Part shown: one piece after another, positions 28,967-38,373 of the stretch
Numbering within the stretch: position 1 is the stretch's first letter
Layout of the letters: each line of letters opens with the position of its first letter
Source of the DNA: Geobacteraceae bacterium
GTDB taxonomy: Bacteria; Desulfobacterota; Desulfuromonadia; Geobacterales; Pseudopelobacteraceae
Assembly (NCBI GenBank): GCA_013336525.1
Contig: JAAXTM010000012.1
Span: forward strand, 1-64,000
Length of the DNA stretch: 64,000 nucleotides
Reading direction: 5' to 3'
Position numbers and translations under genes: made by a program
The notes under the pieces: model-generated
The model's database searches: none
Told to the model about the DNA's origin: nothing
Seen by the model: only the letters and a program-made list of their open reading frames with translations

Positions 28967-29824
28967 TTATTCCCCTGATATTGCTGTAAAGGTTGTGGAG
29001 TAGGTGCCGACCGTGACGGTGCAGGTTTCGCTGCCATAACTGGTGGTGGAGCTATAGACCTGTAGACGCAACCGCTGCCCGTTTGAAATTGTGCCTGGCG
29101 TCGAGACAAACGCACCGATACCTATCGAATATTTTCCATTCACTACTGATATATCTGCAGCAGCGGTCAAGCCAGCCATATAGCTATCAGCTGATGTTAT
29201 CCATTCACCCCATGACGCGGCCTCCGTTACATCTGGGAACGTGAAAGCAGTTGGTGTCTGTACTGTTGCTGACTCTTCGAAATTGCTGAAAGTGATCGTT
29301 GATGATGGGGTTGTGTTGACAACAATATCGTTGAGCAGACCGCTGAGAATGGTAGGTGGTACTTGAACTGGTGACGCCAGCTTAATACCGGTAGTGACGA
29401 CTGCTGTGGCAGCTCGTGGGGCAACAATGATGCCACCGTTAAACCTGATACCGGTTGTGAACACCCCAGCTGCTACTGTTGAGCTGGAGACTGCGCCATC
29501 GAGTTTAACTGCTAACCCTGCCAATGAGGCTGCCTGACCGATAGTGTTGCCACTCAGCAATGGCGTGACTGAAAGTGCCGCTGATACAGTCGCAAAAGAA
29601 ACAATGGTTGCCGTCAAATCCCACTCCAGCACCAACTGGAATGGTGGCGATGTGACTGCCGGACCATCCCCTGTCGTTGGAGTGATCCGCAGCAACATGT
29701 CATACGTCCCGGCAGTCAGTCCGGTTATGGTAATAACCTTCCCTGGTCCGACCGGTTCGGACGCGGTATGCAGCACCCAGCTTGAGCCGTTATCAATACT
29801 ATACTCAGTTTTGTGTGACAGCAT
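28967..29824 (-). CDS. Tail-associated beta-rich protein
   Basis: A 285-residue protein with an N-terminal Ig-like half (TEYSIDNGSSWVLHTASEP..YDMLLRITPTTGDGP) and a C-terminal half like that of the next gene (AFTFPDVTEAASWGEWITS ... YSIGIGAF). The middle has TGIKL/TGIRFNG units shared with the 764-residue fibre, so these genes seem to have exchanged segments. Probable fibre or its adaptor. Confidence 0.5.
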   Translation of the reverse strand: MLSHKTEYSIDNGSSWVLHTASEPVGPGKVITITGLTAGTYDMLLRITPTTGDGPAVTSPPFQLVLEWDLTATIVSFATVSAALSVTPLLSGNTIGQAASLAGLAVKLDGAVSSSTVAAGVFTTGIRFNGGIIVAPRAATAVVTTGIKLASPVQVPPTILSGLLNDIVVNTTPSSTITFSNFEESATVQTPTAFTFPDVTEAASWGEWITSADSYMAGLTAAADISVVNGKYSIGIGAFVSTPGTISNGQRLRLQVYSSTTSYGSETCTVTVGTYSTTFTAISGE

Positions 29825-29836
29825 ACCGCGCCCCTT

Positions 29837-30253
29837 TTAATCTTCTGTGACAGTTAGTGCGCCAATCGCAAACGATGGAGCTGAATCGGCATTGTTGATG
29901 GTTTTAGGGTTGGTCAGCGCCGCCCAATAGAGCAGGTTGCCAGCGGTGGCAGCATCATACACGCCGAAGTGAGTGACCACGCCCCAGTTGGCAGTTGGCA
30001 CAGCAAAGTCAATGGCCACAGCGTTGCTGATAACGCGGGGCGTGCCAGCAGGTGCCGCCCAGTTGGTATCGTTCTGCACAACCGCTTTACGGGCATAGGC
30101 AGAGCCGGAGGTGGTGACTTCGGTGCCGCCACCGGCGTCTGACGGTGCGGCGGTAAGTAGGCCGATATACACGGCGGATGGTTTCCACGCGACCTGTGCG
30201 CGGAAGATGAGGTTGAGCAGTTGTCCTTCGAGGTAGTTTGATTTTCCGGCCAT
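29837..30253 (-). CDS. Phage tail-associated protein
   Basis: A 138-residue protein of a kind common in siphophage tail regions (KSNYLEGQLLNLIFR...PSAVYIGLLTAAPSD; THFGVYDAATAGNLLYWAAL). The exact role is unknown. It is preceded by the hairpin-plus-RBS module also found before the capsid and tail-tube genes, which suggests high or regulated translation. Confidence 0.6.
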   Translation of the reverse strand: MAGKSNYLEGQLLNLIFRAQVAWKPSAVYIGLLTAAPSDAGGGTEVTTSGSAYARKAVVQNDTNWAAPAGTPRVISNAVAIDFAVPTANWGVVTHFGVYDAATAGNLLYWAALTNPKTINNADSAPSFAIGALTVTED

Positions 30254-30320
30254 GATGTGTCTCCTGACGGGTAGTTATCCCGTAAAGGTTTGTATGCCTG
30301 GCGGGTTGTTATCCCGCAAA
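30254..30320 (-). promoter_or_regulatory. Hairpin-plus-RBS module, two hairpin copies
   Basis: Read on the minus strand, ACGGGATAACTACCCGT (30267-30283) stands before a CAGGAG ribosome site and the ATG at 30253. A second hairpin, GCGGGATAACAACCCGC, lies at 30301-30317 and contains the stop of the upstream gene. Near-identical modules precede the major capsid and tail-tube genes. Confidence 0.6.
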
Positions 30321-30560
30321 GACAGAGGTTATTTTTGTAATCAGTCTCCGTAGCCAAGTTGGTTCATATAACAGTCGTTCCTCGCCGCAATCACCTTTTG
30401 TTCTCATAAATTTATACGTTGGACGGCACCCGCCATGCTTGCTTAAACTGCGATAACTACCGCCCGAAGTGTAGACATTGCTAACCCATTCATACGGGCC
30501 ATCTTGTGCAGAGCAATAACTAGAAACTAGGTGCTTACATCCTGTGCAGAGTAGTGGCAT
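30309..30560 (-). CDS. Cysteine-rich hypothetical protein
   Basis: An 83-residue protein with six cysteines (LLCTGCKHLVSSYC, GGCRP, KGDCGEE), perhaps metal-binding. Its final codons GCG GGA TAA lie in the hairpin module. It stands between two tail-region genes. No family is recognised. Confidence 0.5.
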   Translation of the reverse strand: MPLLCTGCKHLVSSYCSAQDGPYEWVSNVYTSGGSYRSLSKHGGCRPTYKFMRTKGDCGEERLLYEPTWLRRLITKITSVFAG

Positions 30561-30572
30561 TACTCGTCCTTT

Positions 30573-30908
30573 CTATTTTGTAAATTCGGCGATTACGGTA
30601 ATAGTGCCTGTTGTCGGTTTGTGAACAATTTCCTCTTCTCCTTCCATCCGGTATATTTCGACGTCATAATAATTTTTACCAGCGGGGATCTTCGCCGTGT
30701 CTTCCGCAGACATGTGGAGTAGGACGACGTTGTCATGGAGCAGCGATCCGGTGAATACCCCGACGGGGGCGGCGTCGGTCGGTTTGTGCATGACGTGCGC
30801 CCGGACGGAGTAGCCGGTCAGGTCCATCGGATTGCCGTCAGGCCCGGTGATGGCATCTTCGATATCCCAGGTTGCGCCCTGTGCCAGTGTGAGGGGTTGT
30901 GTTTCCAT
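30573..30908 (-). CDS. Tail-region Ig-like protein
   Basis: A 111-residue, probably all-beta protein (LAQGATWDIEDAITGPDGNPMDLTGYSVRAHV ... YYDVEIY). Similar small proteins occur near phage fibre genes and resemble the N-terminal part of baseplate upper proteins. GGAGCAA precedes its start. Structural role is likely but unproved. Confidence 0.5.
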   Translation of the reverse strand: METQPLTLAQGATWDIEDAITGPDGNPMDLTGYSVRAHVMHKPTDAAPVGVFTGSLLHDNVVLLHMSAEDTAKIPAGKNYYDVEIYRMEGEEEIVHKPTTGTITVIAEFTK

Positions 30909-30920
30909 TGGTTGCTCCTT

Positions 30921-31094
30921 TTATTTCACTTCCACTCGTCTCGTTTCGGTTTCGTATGGGTTGTTCTGGTGCAACACGATATAGGACGAACTTACCACCG
31001 GGAAAACAAGCCTTTTTAGTGGAGGGGTTTCTTGGCAGTTCGGATCACCGCACGAACACAGCCCCAATAAAGCAATAAAATACAATTTTTTCAT
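30921..31094 (-). CDS. Small phage lipoprotein
   Basis: ATG 31094 overlaps the stop of the J-like gene (ATGA), giving 57 residues with a signal sequence and lipobox GLCSC. The longer frame in the track is a shadow of the J gene. A lipoprotein made right after the host-specificity protein recalls outer-membrane phage proteins that block reinfection or release the receptor, but this is inference. Confidence 0.55.
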   Translation of the reverse strand: MKKLYFIALLGLCSCGDPNCQETPPLKRLVFPVVSSSYIVLHQNNPYETETRRVEVK

Positions 31095-34000
31095 TGTGCC
31101 CCGACCTTTGTCCAGGTTGTAGAGTTGCTTGTGTTTATATAAAGGACACCGGTAGAAGTAACCCAGAGTGCGCCAATTTCGGCTTGATGCGTTGGTGCTA
31201 GGTTGCTGGTTGATGGAATCAGGCGTATTGGTGCTTTGTCTTTGTATTCCACCGTGGCATATTGGTAGTTTCCACCTTGAAATACCGCGCCATATCCTGG
31301 CGTCCCTGTGTTTTGTGCAGCAGCCCCGTAGACGCCGCATATCAATCCTGACCCATAGACGCCATATTGTGCGCCACTCTGCCCATATACGCCTGTGCTG
31401 TTGGCAGAAGCGCCATGAACACCATGTCCAAATCTGCTTGAATACCCATATACAGCATAGCCATCATAGGCTAAACCAGTAACACCATTGCGTGAACCTG
31501 AAGTTGTATCAGTGCTGTCTCCGAAATAAGCATATCCATTGCTGCCGTTGGGGGCTGTGGCTGTACCTAAATACACTTTCAGGAGGCTACTTGAATCATA
31601 AAACCGCGCCGATTTGTTTGCTACGTCGACAACGAATCGTTCGCCCGATGCAGCAGTCTGTATTGTTTTTCCAGTTAGGGTTGTTGCTGATATATCAGCC
31701 GCCGTCACATTCAGCGCATTAACAAACGCGGTGGTTACTGTATTGTTGGTTATTGATGTCGCATAGGCTTGTATCTGGGCTTCGGTATAGACGGTTGGCT
31801 TACCTGATACCTGTGCCCATGAAAGAGTGGCATTTGCTCCCATTGCAATATTGTCACCGACCACAAGTTCACTCGTGACCAGACTGCGAGCGTGCATTGT
31901 GCCGTCAATAACCATATCACCGGCCAGCCCGAGGGTGGAGACGCCGTTAATCAAACCGGTCCTGAATAGTGCTTGCAGGGTGGCGGTGAGTTCGGCGGTG
32001 GTAAGCGAGGCGTTCAACAGTCCCATCATTGCCGTTGGGCTGTTTAAGGCCATGCCGCTGATACCGGTTATCCCTGACGGATAGCGTGCGCCGGTCTGTC
32101 CGAATACGTTGACGACCCGCGCCCAATAATAGCGGACTGCGCCGTTTGACAGCCCTTGATGCTTGAATCTGCCGTCACGGGTGATGCCGACGATATTCTC
32201 CGCAAAGACGTTGGTGGTGTTCGCCAATATTTCAATGTAGTCCGTGTCGCTGCGTGTGTGGTCGTAGGTAACAGCTACGTCTATTTCGAGAAATTGACCG
32301 GTGCAGCTGATTGCGGTGGGTGCAACAGCAGCGGGGATCGTAACAGAGGCGGTGGCCGGTGCCGCGCTGTAGTTGCCTGATGTGTCGAGTACCGCTATCC
32401 AGTAGGCGATTGCCGACGATCCGGTGGGGCGATAGCTGAAAGCGTTGGCGGATATTTGCTGCAGCACTGTTCCGGCGGCCCATGATGCACCGGTGCGGAT
32501 TTCATATAGGGCGGTGTCAGTTTCGGTGCTGGCATTCCATTTGAGGTTGACCAGGTTGCCTGTGAATGTTGCGGTGAAGCCGGTTACGTTGGCGGGGGCG
32601 GTGTATTTGCCTCTAATTAATTCAACCCTCGTTACCCATGGCGAAACAGTGCCGAGACTGCTCTTTGCCCTGACTGAAACGTCATACGTCCCAGGCGCGA
32701 GGTCATAGATTGAATATGACGTGTCTGTCGTTTGCGGCAATATTTTGCCATCAAACGCGACTTCGTAAAGGGTGCCTGATGCTTGTGCCGATACCCATGT
32801 CAGGTCAAGGCGGCTTTTAGTATTGGCAACGGCAACCCCCGCATAAAGAACTTCTATGGCGTCAAAAGATGTCGGCTCAGCTACCGTCCATGGATCAGGG
32901 AGATTCGTCAGCACCGGCGGCACCAGCGGCGTGCTGTCGCCTGCCGTCCAGTCATAAATGGCGGCATCATATTGTGATAGTGCGAGCGACGTACCACCAA
33001 GGAACGAGAATTCCCAACCGATGACGCGGAAGTCAGCGGCGATGCCCAACCGGTCATTGTTGACCGTGACGACATCCATAATATCGAGCTTAAAAGCTTT
33101 GTGGTTGCAGGGGTATGCCAACGTAAACCCGCGCCGTGATTTCTCCATCGCTATCTTGGCAAGCCGTTGCGCCTCTGACGAGGTGATGGTGAAGGGGAGG
33201 GCGAGGTTCGCTTCCAGCAGTTCCCCGCCATCTTCTGCCAGATAGGGGTTTGAAATCGGCACTGTCGTTGTGGAGATATACACGACACCGCCACGCTGTA
33301 CCGTGTGGCCTGACGGATAGGTCAACGAGTTGTCGTGGGCCTCAATCAATGACCAGTAGCCGGTGGATGGTGGCTGGGTGTTGATCGGGACGCTGTTATA
33401 TGCAATATACGCTTTGCCGTCCCAGGTCACATACTGCCCGATGGTGTAGGTTTGCGCCGCATCGTAGCGGACAGGGGTTGCAATAATAGACCAGTGAGCG
33501 CTGGGTGGGGTACTGATGCCGACCGGGACCGGCGGAAATTCGGTGTCAGCCCAATAGTCGTTGGAGTTGGTGAACGTCCCTTTGGCGCTGTTGTTTTTCT
33601 CGTTTTGCCCCGAACCTAATTTAAACGACAGGCCACCATTCAGCCATGATTCGTCGATGGTGGCGACGGAGGCCGCAGGAGCGCCAGCATAAATTTTCCA
33701 CTCTCCGGCAGAATACACCGCGTCGCCGGCACAACTGGTCAACATGTCTTTGATAAACTGTGTCGGGACGCCGTCCAGCTTGATTACCCCGTTGAGCGTG
33801 TAGCGTGTTTCGGGATAGCTGGGGCTAACTCCCGGAATCGGCTTGATAAGGGTTTTAACGCCTGGTGCCTGATTCGGGGGGATAAGACTCCATACGGTCT
33901 GGTCGCATATCGACCGGCTGGCGGCGGCCACCGTCGCGTTTACTTCGTCGAGGTCGCACCCCATACCGCCGGTGCGCTTATCGGTCAGCATATAATCGCG

Positions 34001-34660
34001 GATGCAAAGGATCGGGTTGCTATTCCAGCCGGTCTTGCCGGTTGCCGGGTCGTACACTTTTTTACCACGGAGGACGACTTTGACCCCAGGGACTCCGGCA
34101 GGGTAAACAGCTTCGTCATATTCGAGGGTGATGTGGGTGTACGCAACCCCCAGAAGTTTATGGTCGAGCGTCCAGCCCCCGGCAGAAGCGGCAACCATTG
34201 AAGCGCAGGCGGCTGTTTGTGTGCCGTCGTAAAATTCGACAGTCGCTTTGCCGGTAAAGGGTGCTTGTATCGCCCACCCACCCGCAGCGGTGGCAACGAG
34301 TTTGTCATCAAAATACAGCTCTTCGTAGCCGTCGATCTCATGCCCGGCATGGATGCAAATCAGGTGGAGTGTCTGGCTTTCGGTGCCGGTGGTTTCAGCA
34401 TAGGCGATCTGGTTGCCGACACGGGAGCGGCCATACACGATAGTTCGGGCATTGGTGGAACTTTGTACCTGCACTTCACGGTCACGGCGCATATCCGGTA
34501 CAAGGAGATGCTTAAACGCAACCCAGTCAGCCTCCATCATTTCGCCATAATTGGCGGGCGAGGTGGTGGCATAGTCGAGCGGGGAGTTGACGCCTGCCGC
34601 GTTGGCGATTGTCGTACCGATCGGGTCTATAAAGAAATCAAGACTAAAACTAAAGCCCAT
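31091..34660 (-). CDS. Tail tip host-specificity protein (lambda J-like)
   Basis: At 1189 residues this is the J-type central tail fibre. The N-terminal 400 residues fit the tail-tip fold (PILCIRDYMLTDKRTGGMG). Next come two short carbohydrate-binding-like units (YTIGQYVTWDGKAYIAY; PSGHTVQRGGVVYIS) near residues 395-475. Fibronectin type III domains follow from about 575 to 820. Near the C-terminus there is a GVYG-rich repeat and a short end domain with GALWVTSTGVLYI. It contacts the host receptor. Confidence 0.82.
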   Translation of the reverse strand: MGFSFSLDFFIDPIGTTIANAAGVNSPLDYATTSPANYGEMMEADWVAFKHLLVPDMRRDREVQVQSSTNARTIVYGRSRVGNQIAYAETTGTESQTLHLICIHAGHEIDGYEELYFDDKLVATAAGGWAIQAPFTGKATVEFYDGTQTAACASMVAASAGGWTLDHKLLGVAYTHITLEYDEAVYPAGVPGVKVVLRGKKVYDPATGKTGWNSNPILCIRDYMLTDKRTGGMGCDLDEVNATVAAASRSICDQTVWSLIPPNQAPGVKTLIKPIPGVSPSYPETRYTLNGVIKLDGVPTQFIKDMLTSCAGDAVYSAGEWKIYAGAPAASVATIDESWLNGGLSFKLGSGQNEKNNSAKGTFTNSNDYWADTEFPPVPVGISTPPSAHWSIIATPVRYDAAQTYTIGQYVTWDGKAYIAYNSVPINTQPPSTGYWSLIEAHDNSLTYPSGHTVQRGGVVYISTTTVPISNPYLAEDGGELLEANLALPFTITSSEAQRLAKIAMEKSRRGFTLAYPCNHKAFKLDIMDVVTVNNDRLGIAADFRVIGWEFSFLGGTSLALSQYDAAIYDWTAGDSTPLVPPVLTNLPDPWTVAEPTSFDAIEVLYAGVAVANTKSRLDLTWVSAQASGTLYEVAFDGKILPQTTDTSYSIYDLAPGTYDVSVRAKSSLGTVSPWVTRVELIRGKYTAPANVTGFTATFTGNLVNLKWNASTETDTALYEIRTGASWAAGTVLQQISANAFSYRPTGSSAIAYWIAVLDTSGNYSAAPATASVTIPAAVAPTAISCTGQFLEIDVAVTYDHTRSDTDYIEILANTTNVFAENIVGITRDGRFKHQGLSNGAVRYYWARVVNVFGQTGARYPSGITGISGMALNSPTAMMGLLNASLTTAELTATLQALFRTGLINGVSTLGLAGDMVIDGTMHARSLVTSELVVGDNIAMGANATLSWAQVSGKPTVYTEAQIQAYATSITNNTVTTAFVNALNVTAADISATTLTGKTIQTAASGERFVVDVANKSARFYDSSSLLKVYLGTATAPNGSNGYAYFGDSTDTTSGSRNGVTGLAYDGYAVYGYSSRFGHGVHGASANSTGVYGQSGAQYGVYGSGLICGVYGAAAQNTGTPGYGAVFQGGNYQYATVEYKDKAPIRLIPSTSNLAPTHQAEIGALWVTSTGVLYINTSNSTTWTKVGAQ

Positions 34661-34662
34661 GG

Positions 34663-35244
34663 TTAATCCCTCGGGTCAGGCAAAAATGCGGCCCGTGGCC
34701 AGATGATCTTTTTCTGGCTGAGTTGTGCGATGTATTCCATGCCTCTATCCCCTGGGTGGATCTGCTGCTGTTCAACATCGGTGTAGAGGATCTTGACCCC
34801 CCGCTCCCAATCGGCAAAGCGGCTCTTGAGTTCAACGGAAAAGCCGGGGGAACTCCCCTGAGTGCCGCTGATGCCGTTGATTGTCCCTTTGAAGATCAGC
34901 GTCGGTGTCGCTGAAACAGGTTGGTCGCCATCGTCAAGCGGGACAAAATAGATATATGCTTTGCGGTTAATGTACGGCTCAAGCAGCAGTAGGGCGATAA
35001 TTTCTTCTTTGACCCCGGACAAACCAACGGAGGCACCGGAAGCTTTTACCCCCGGCTCTTCTTTGATCGTGGATATACTGGAGAGGTTCCCCACGCCGAT
35101 ATAGGTATCACCGTTAAAAACAATATCCCCAAACCCTGAGTGCCAGCAGATGTCGCCGCTGTCGAACGCGAGCTTGACAAAGTATATGCCCCTCACGTTT
35201 GGCTGGATCATTGCGGCGGCGTTAGCGGCGTCCTGGGTTCTCAT
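34663..35244 (-). CDS. Minor tail protein (tail-tip assembly)
   Basis: The start is ATG 35244, overlapping the previous stop (ATGA), not the 35304 start in the track. The 193-residue protein has FDSGDICWHSGFGDIVFNGDTYIGVGNL, a pattern seen in minor tail proteins between the tape measure and J. It probably belongs to the lambda L/M-like tip complex. Confidence 0.62.
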   Translation of the reverse strand: MRTQDAANAAAMIQPNVRGIYFVKLAFDSGDICWHSGFGDIVFNGDTYIGVGNLSSISTIKEEPGVKASGASVGLSGVKEEIIALLLLEPYINRKAYIYFVPLDDGDQPVSATPTLIFKGTINGISGTQGSSPGFSVELKSRFADWERGVKILYTDVEQQQIHPGDRGMEYIAQLSQKKIIWPRAAFLPDPRD

Positions 35245-35840
35245 GACAGCGCCTCTTCGATAGCAAGACTCATCGCATAGATCCTGCCTGGCTGTTGCGG
35301 CCATCGGGCTTGCGAATTATCTTTTAGTTTCATGATGCATTTTGGCGCGGTCGTGACGACGGCGCTGTTATCTGCCGGGGATACTCTGATCGGCGGCACA
35401 AAAGACAGCGTGGCGTTGCCGCCGGAATCGCTGGATGCATCGGCGGTGATCATCTTCAATTCATCCCCGATCTGGATATAATCTCCCGCAAGCAGAATGC
35501 CTGTTTGTGAGGCGGTCCAGCCGTCGGTGATGACCGTCAGGCCGGTTTGTGCGGCACCCTTGACGAGCGGCGTGCCGGGGGCGGTTCCTGAGCGGACGTA
35601 ATCAGGAGGGGTCATATAGAAGCGTCCCGCTTCGCCACGCAATGAGGCGAGGAAAGCACGGAGCATCCGCGCCTGTGGGTCATAGACGTTGGTGAAGGTG
35701 AGCGAGTCAACCCATATATCGCCGGGGAGCGCCAGCGTCTGAACCGTGCCGTCAAGCTCGCTTCGGACGGATTGACCGTTTGCCTGTAATCCCCAGTTGT
35801 TGGCGCTGGGTACTATGGCGGGAAAGTTCAGGACACTCAT
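35241..35840 (-). CDS. Distal tail protein
   Basis: A 199-residue protein directly after the tape measure gene (four-base overlap). Motifs RAFLASLRGEAGRFYMTPPD and RIYAMSLAIEEAL resemble distal tail proteins that cap the tube and attach the tip. Position supports the call. Confidence 0.6.
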   Translation of the reverse strand: MSVLNFPAIVPSANNWGLQANGQSVRSELDGTVQTLALPGDIWVDSLTFTNVYDPQARMLRAFLASLRGEAGRFYMTPPDYVRSGTAPGTPLVKGAAQTGLTVITDGWTASQTGILLAGDYIQIGDELKMITADASSDSGGNATLSFVPPIRVSPADNSAVVTTAPKCIMKLKDNSQARWPQQPGRIYAMSLAIEEALS

Positions 35841-38011
35841 TGCATGGCACCCCCGCGTTGTGCTTGTTTAACTGCAGACACCGCTTGCGCCCTGAGCAGC
35901 GGCATCATGCGGGTCATTTCGGCGCGGACGGCATCAGGAACACCGGCGCTGATTTGCAGAACTTGCGTGACTGATGTGCCTTGACCGTTTGCCAGCCGGG
36001 CGAGTTTGTCATTGCTGGTGATCTGACCGCTTGCGCCGGGGGTGAATATCTCCGGCCCGCGCTCGCCGACGAGGTAGGAGGTGCCACCAAGTACCGGACC
36101 ACCAAGGGCGCGTGCTTCGTAATGCTGCTGTTCGATCATCATGATATTGGACGTGCCTTGTGCAATGACGGCGGCGGCGGCCAGCGCACCGAGAGCCGGT
36201 CCAACATAGGGGATGCTTGACATGGCGGTAAAGGCGTTGACAGCACCGAGCATCATCTGGATGGTGGCCCCGGCTATCGCCATTTTTTTGCCTGCTTCAA
36301 ACTGCTCTTTGTTCCCTTGCATAAGCGTTTGGCCGAGCGACGACATACTGTTGCCAAGGGAATCAATGGCCGTTTTAGCCGTGGATTCATCAAGCCGCTT
36401 TTTCATGGCGGCGTATTCTTCGTCTGATTTCAGGAGCAGCGCGTTTTTGTTGTCGTTGTCGGTAATTTCTTTTTCAATGTACGCTTCACGCTGCTTGCGC
36501 TGCTCTTCCAGCATGTCGATCTGGCCGCCGTATTCGTCACCCTTGGCAAACTTGATGTTGGTGTTCATGTTGGACATCATCTGCTGGGCTTTTGCTGCTT
36601 CTGCAGCGGCATCTAAGGGTGACCGGGGCGTCTGCGGGATGCTGTACTGCTTATTCGTCATCAGGCGGTAGTCGGCCAGTTTGGTCACTTTGTAACGGTC
36701 GGTAGTGAGGTCGCCGGTTTGCATGGTGTTGATTTTGAAAACATTGGCAGTTGCCTGACCTTCTCCGGCGACACTGCCAGCCGCTTCGTAGAGCTGTGTA
36801 TATTGCTCTTTTGCCTGCTTGGCGTACTCCTGCATGTTTTTGTAGAGGAGGTCGGTTTCCTCTTCCCACATGTGCAGCTGCTTGGTTTTCTTTTTGTGGG
36901 CCTTGTCGTATTCCTTCAGGGTTTCTTTACTCGGCATCGGGATATTGACTGATGGCGCAAAGATGTTGTCTGCATTACCCATGAGATAACTGGCACCGCC
37001 GGAGGGACCGACACCGGGATCAACACCGGAGATCATGTTCAGATCGAAGGGGCTGGCGGGGGATAGTGGGCGGTTTTTGTCGAGCGTGCCGGAAGATAGC
37101 GCCGCCAGATACATCGGGCCGGGAGCTATCAGAGCGCCGAGTTTCGCACCCATGCCACCACTGTTGAGCGTGCGGATAAAGTTGGATGTTTCTTCGGTTA
37201 ATCCCTTCATCCCGCGGATGATACCGGAAAACATGCTGTCGCCACCGCTGGCCATGACAGTGGCATTAAGATCAAACCATGCGGTTTTGAGGCGGTTGGT
37301 TTCGGCGGTCAGGCCGGACATCGCCTTTTCACCGGGGGGGAAGGTTTTTTCCAGTTCGGCGGCAAATTTGGGAAGGAAATCTTCGGCAACGACTTTGCCC
37401 TCCTGCAACATCTTACCCAGTTCGGCGGTGCTGACACCCATGGCGCGGGAGGCGATCTGGAAGGCACCGGGGAGGCGTTCACCCAGCTGGCCGCGTAACT
37501 CTTCTGCCTGGACGGTCCCTTTGCTCATCATCTGGGATATCGCCAGCAGTGCGCCGTTGGCCTGTTCCGACGAGAGTCCGAGCGCGGTGGATGCACCGGC
37601 AACGGAGCGGAAGATCGCCTGCGTGGCGGCACCTTCCAGTTGTGTGCCTTTGCTGGCGGCGCTGATCTTCATGTACCCATCGGCGGCGCTTTGCAGATCA
37701 AGGCCGAGGCGCATTGATTCGGCACGGACAAACATCATGGCTGTGGCACCGGCGGCAATACTGCCGGTGGCTGCGGCGAAGGAGTTTTCCAGCCGCTGCA
37801 TGGCCTTGCCCGCTTCAAGCAGTTGACCGATCATGGCGGCTGCACTGAAACCGGCAACCGAAGCCATCGCCATGGCCCCCATTTTCTGAAATGCCTGCGC
37901 GGAGAGATCAGTCTGGTTGCTCAGTTGCTTGATGTTCTGCGCGGCTTTTGAGAATACCGGGGAGGCGGTGTCTTGTGCCGTTATCTGTATTTGTACTTTG
38001 TTATCCGCCAC
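35837..38011 (-). CDS. Tail tape measure protein
   Basis: A 724-residue protein with the tape-measure N-terminal domain (LRGQLGERLPGAFQIASRAMG, MSKGTVQAEEL). Charged helical regions lie near residues 380-580. A hydrophobic stretch (VNAFTAMSSIPYVGPALGAL) and the typical end LGGPVLGGTSYLVGERGPEIFTP follow. It sets tail length and may help DNA pass the membrane. It is shorter than lambda gpH, so the tail is probably shorter too. Confidence 0.9.
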   Translation of the reverse strand: MADNKVQIQITAQDTASPVFSKAAQNIKQLSNQTDLSAQAFQKMGAMAMASVAGFSAAAMIGQLLEAGKAMQRLENSFAAATGSIAAGATAMMFVRAESMRLGLDLQSAADGYMKISAASKGTQLEGAATQAIFRSVAGASTALGLSSEQANGALLAISQMMSKGTVQAEELRGQLGERLPGAFQIASRAMGVSTAELGKMLQEGKVVAEDFLPKFAAELEKTFPPGEKAMSGLTAETNRLKTAWFDLNATVMASGGDSMFSGIIRGMKGLTEETSNFIRTLNSGGMGAKLGALIAPGPMYLAALSSGTLDKNRPLSPASPFDLNMISGVDPGVGPSGGASYLMGNADNIFAPSVNIPMPSKETLKEYDKAHKKKTKQLHMWEEETDLLYKNMQEYAKQAKEQYTQLYEAAGSVAGEGQATANVFKINTMQTGDLTTDRYKVTKLADYRLMTNKQYSIPQTPRSPLDAAAEAAKAQQMMSNMNTNIKFAKGDEYGGQIDMLEEQRKQREAYIEKEITDNDNKNALLLKSDEEYAAMKKRLDESTAKTAIDSLGNSMSSLGQTLMQGNKEQFEAGKKMAIAGATIQMMLGAVNAFTAMSSIPYVGPALGALAAAAVIAQGTSNIMMIEQQHYEARALGGPVLGGTSYLVGERGPEIFTPGASGQITSNDKLARLANGQGTSVTQVLQISAGVPDAVRAEMTRMMPLLRAQAVSAVKQAQRGGAMQ

Positions 38012-38050
38012 AAATCACCCCTCTAAATCCCCCCTTAGTTAAGGGGAGAC
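38012..38050. repeat. Short palindromic interspersed repeat
   Basis: The spacer between gpT and the tape measure gene contains CCCCCTTAGTTAAGGGG with the flanking text CCTCTAAAT. This is the style of short repeats scattered through genomes of this bacterial group. It can form a hairpin. Confidence 0.5.
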
Positions 38051-38058
38051 TTTAAACC

Positions 38059-38373
38059 TTAAAGCCCGAATACTTCTTTGTCGATGCGCTCGAAATCATC
38101 TTCTGCTGTGGGTGGTGGTACTTCCTGAAAGTTCATAAAGTCGGCAACTTTGGCGGGACGGTCCCGCTTGAAGTGGGCGGCGTCCAGTAATTGCATCATC
38201 TGCCCGTGCCGGATCTCGTTGCGGTATTCTCTTCCGACCGGATCAATGGCGGAATAGGTCAGCCATTCGGCAAACTGGCTGCTGGTCATAGTCGCCAGCA
38301 GCGCATCGGGGTGCGGATAGCCCAGCTCTAAACAGAGGCGGAAGGCAAAGAGTCGTTCTGGCCGGGCGCGGAG
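38059..38373 (-). CDS. Tail assembly chaperone gpT part (made by -1 frameshift)
   Basis: This is the -1 frame entered at the slippery site inside gpG. The track shows only the part from ATG 38289, but the frame is open back to 38373 and reads FRLCLELGYPHPDALL before it, which is conserved in gpT-like (DUF4035-type) proteins. It is therefore made as a gpG-T fusion of about 217 residues. Such fusions bind the tape measure and tail-tube protein during assembly. Confidence 0.85.
   Translation of the reverse strand, partial: LRARPERLFAFRLCLELGYPHPDALLATMTSSQFAEWLTYSAIDPVGREYRNEIRHGQMMQLLDAAHFKRDRPAKVADFMNFQEVPPPTAEDDFERIDKEVFGL

Noticed and set aside
30921-31340. 139-residue version of the small lipoprotein
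   Set aside because: The first 82 residues are a shadow of the J gene; the lipoprotein starts at ATG 31094, with an ATGA overlap.
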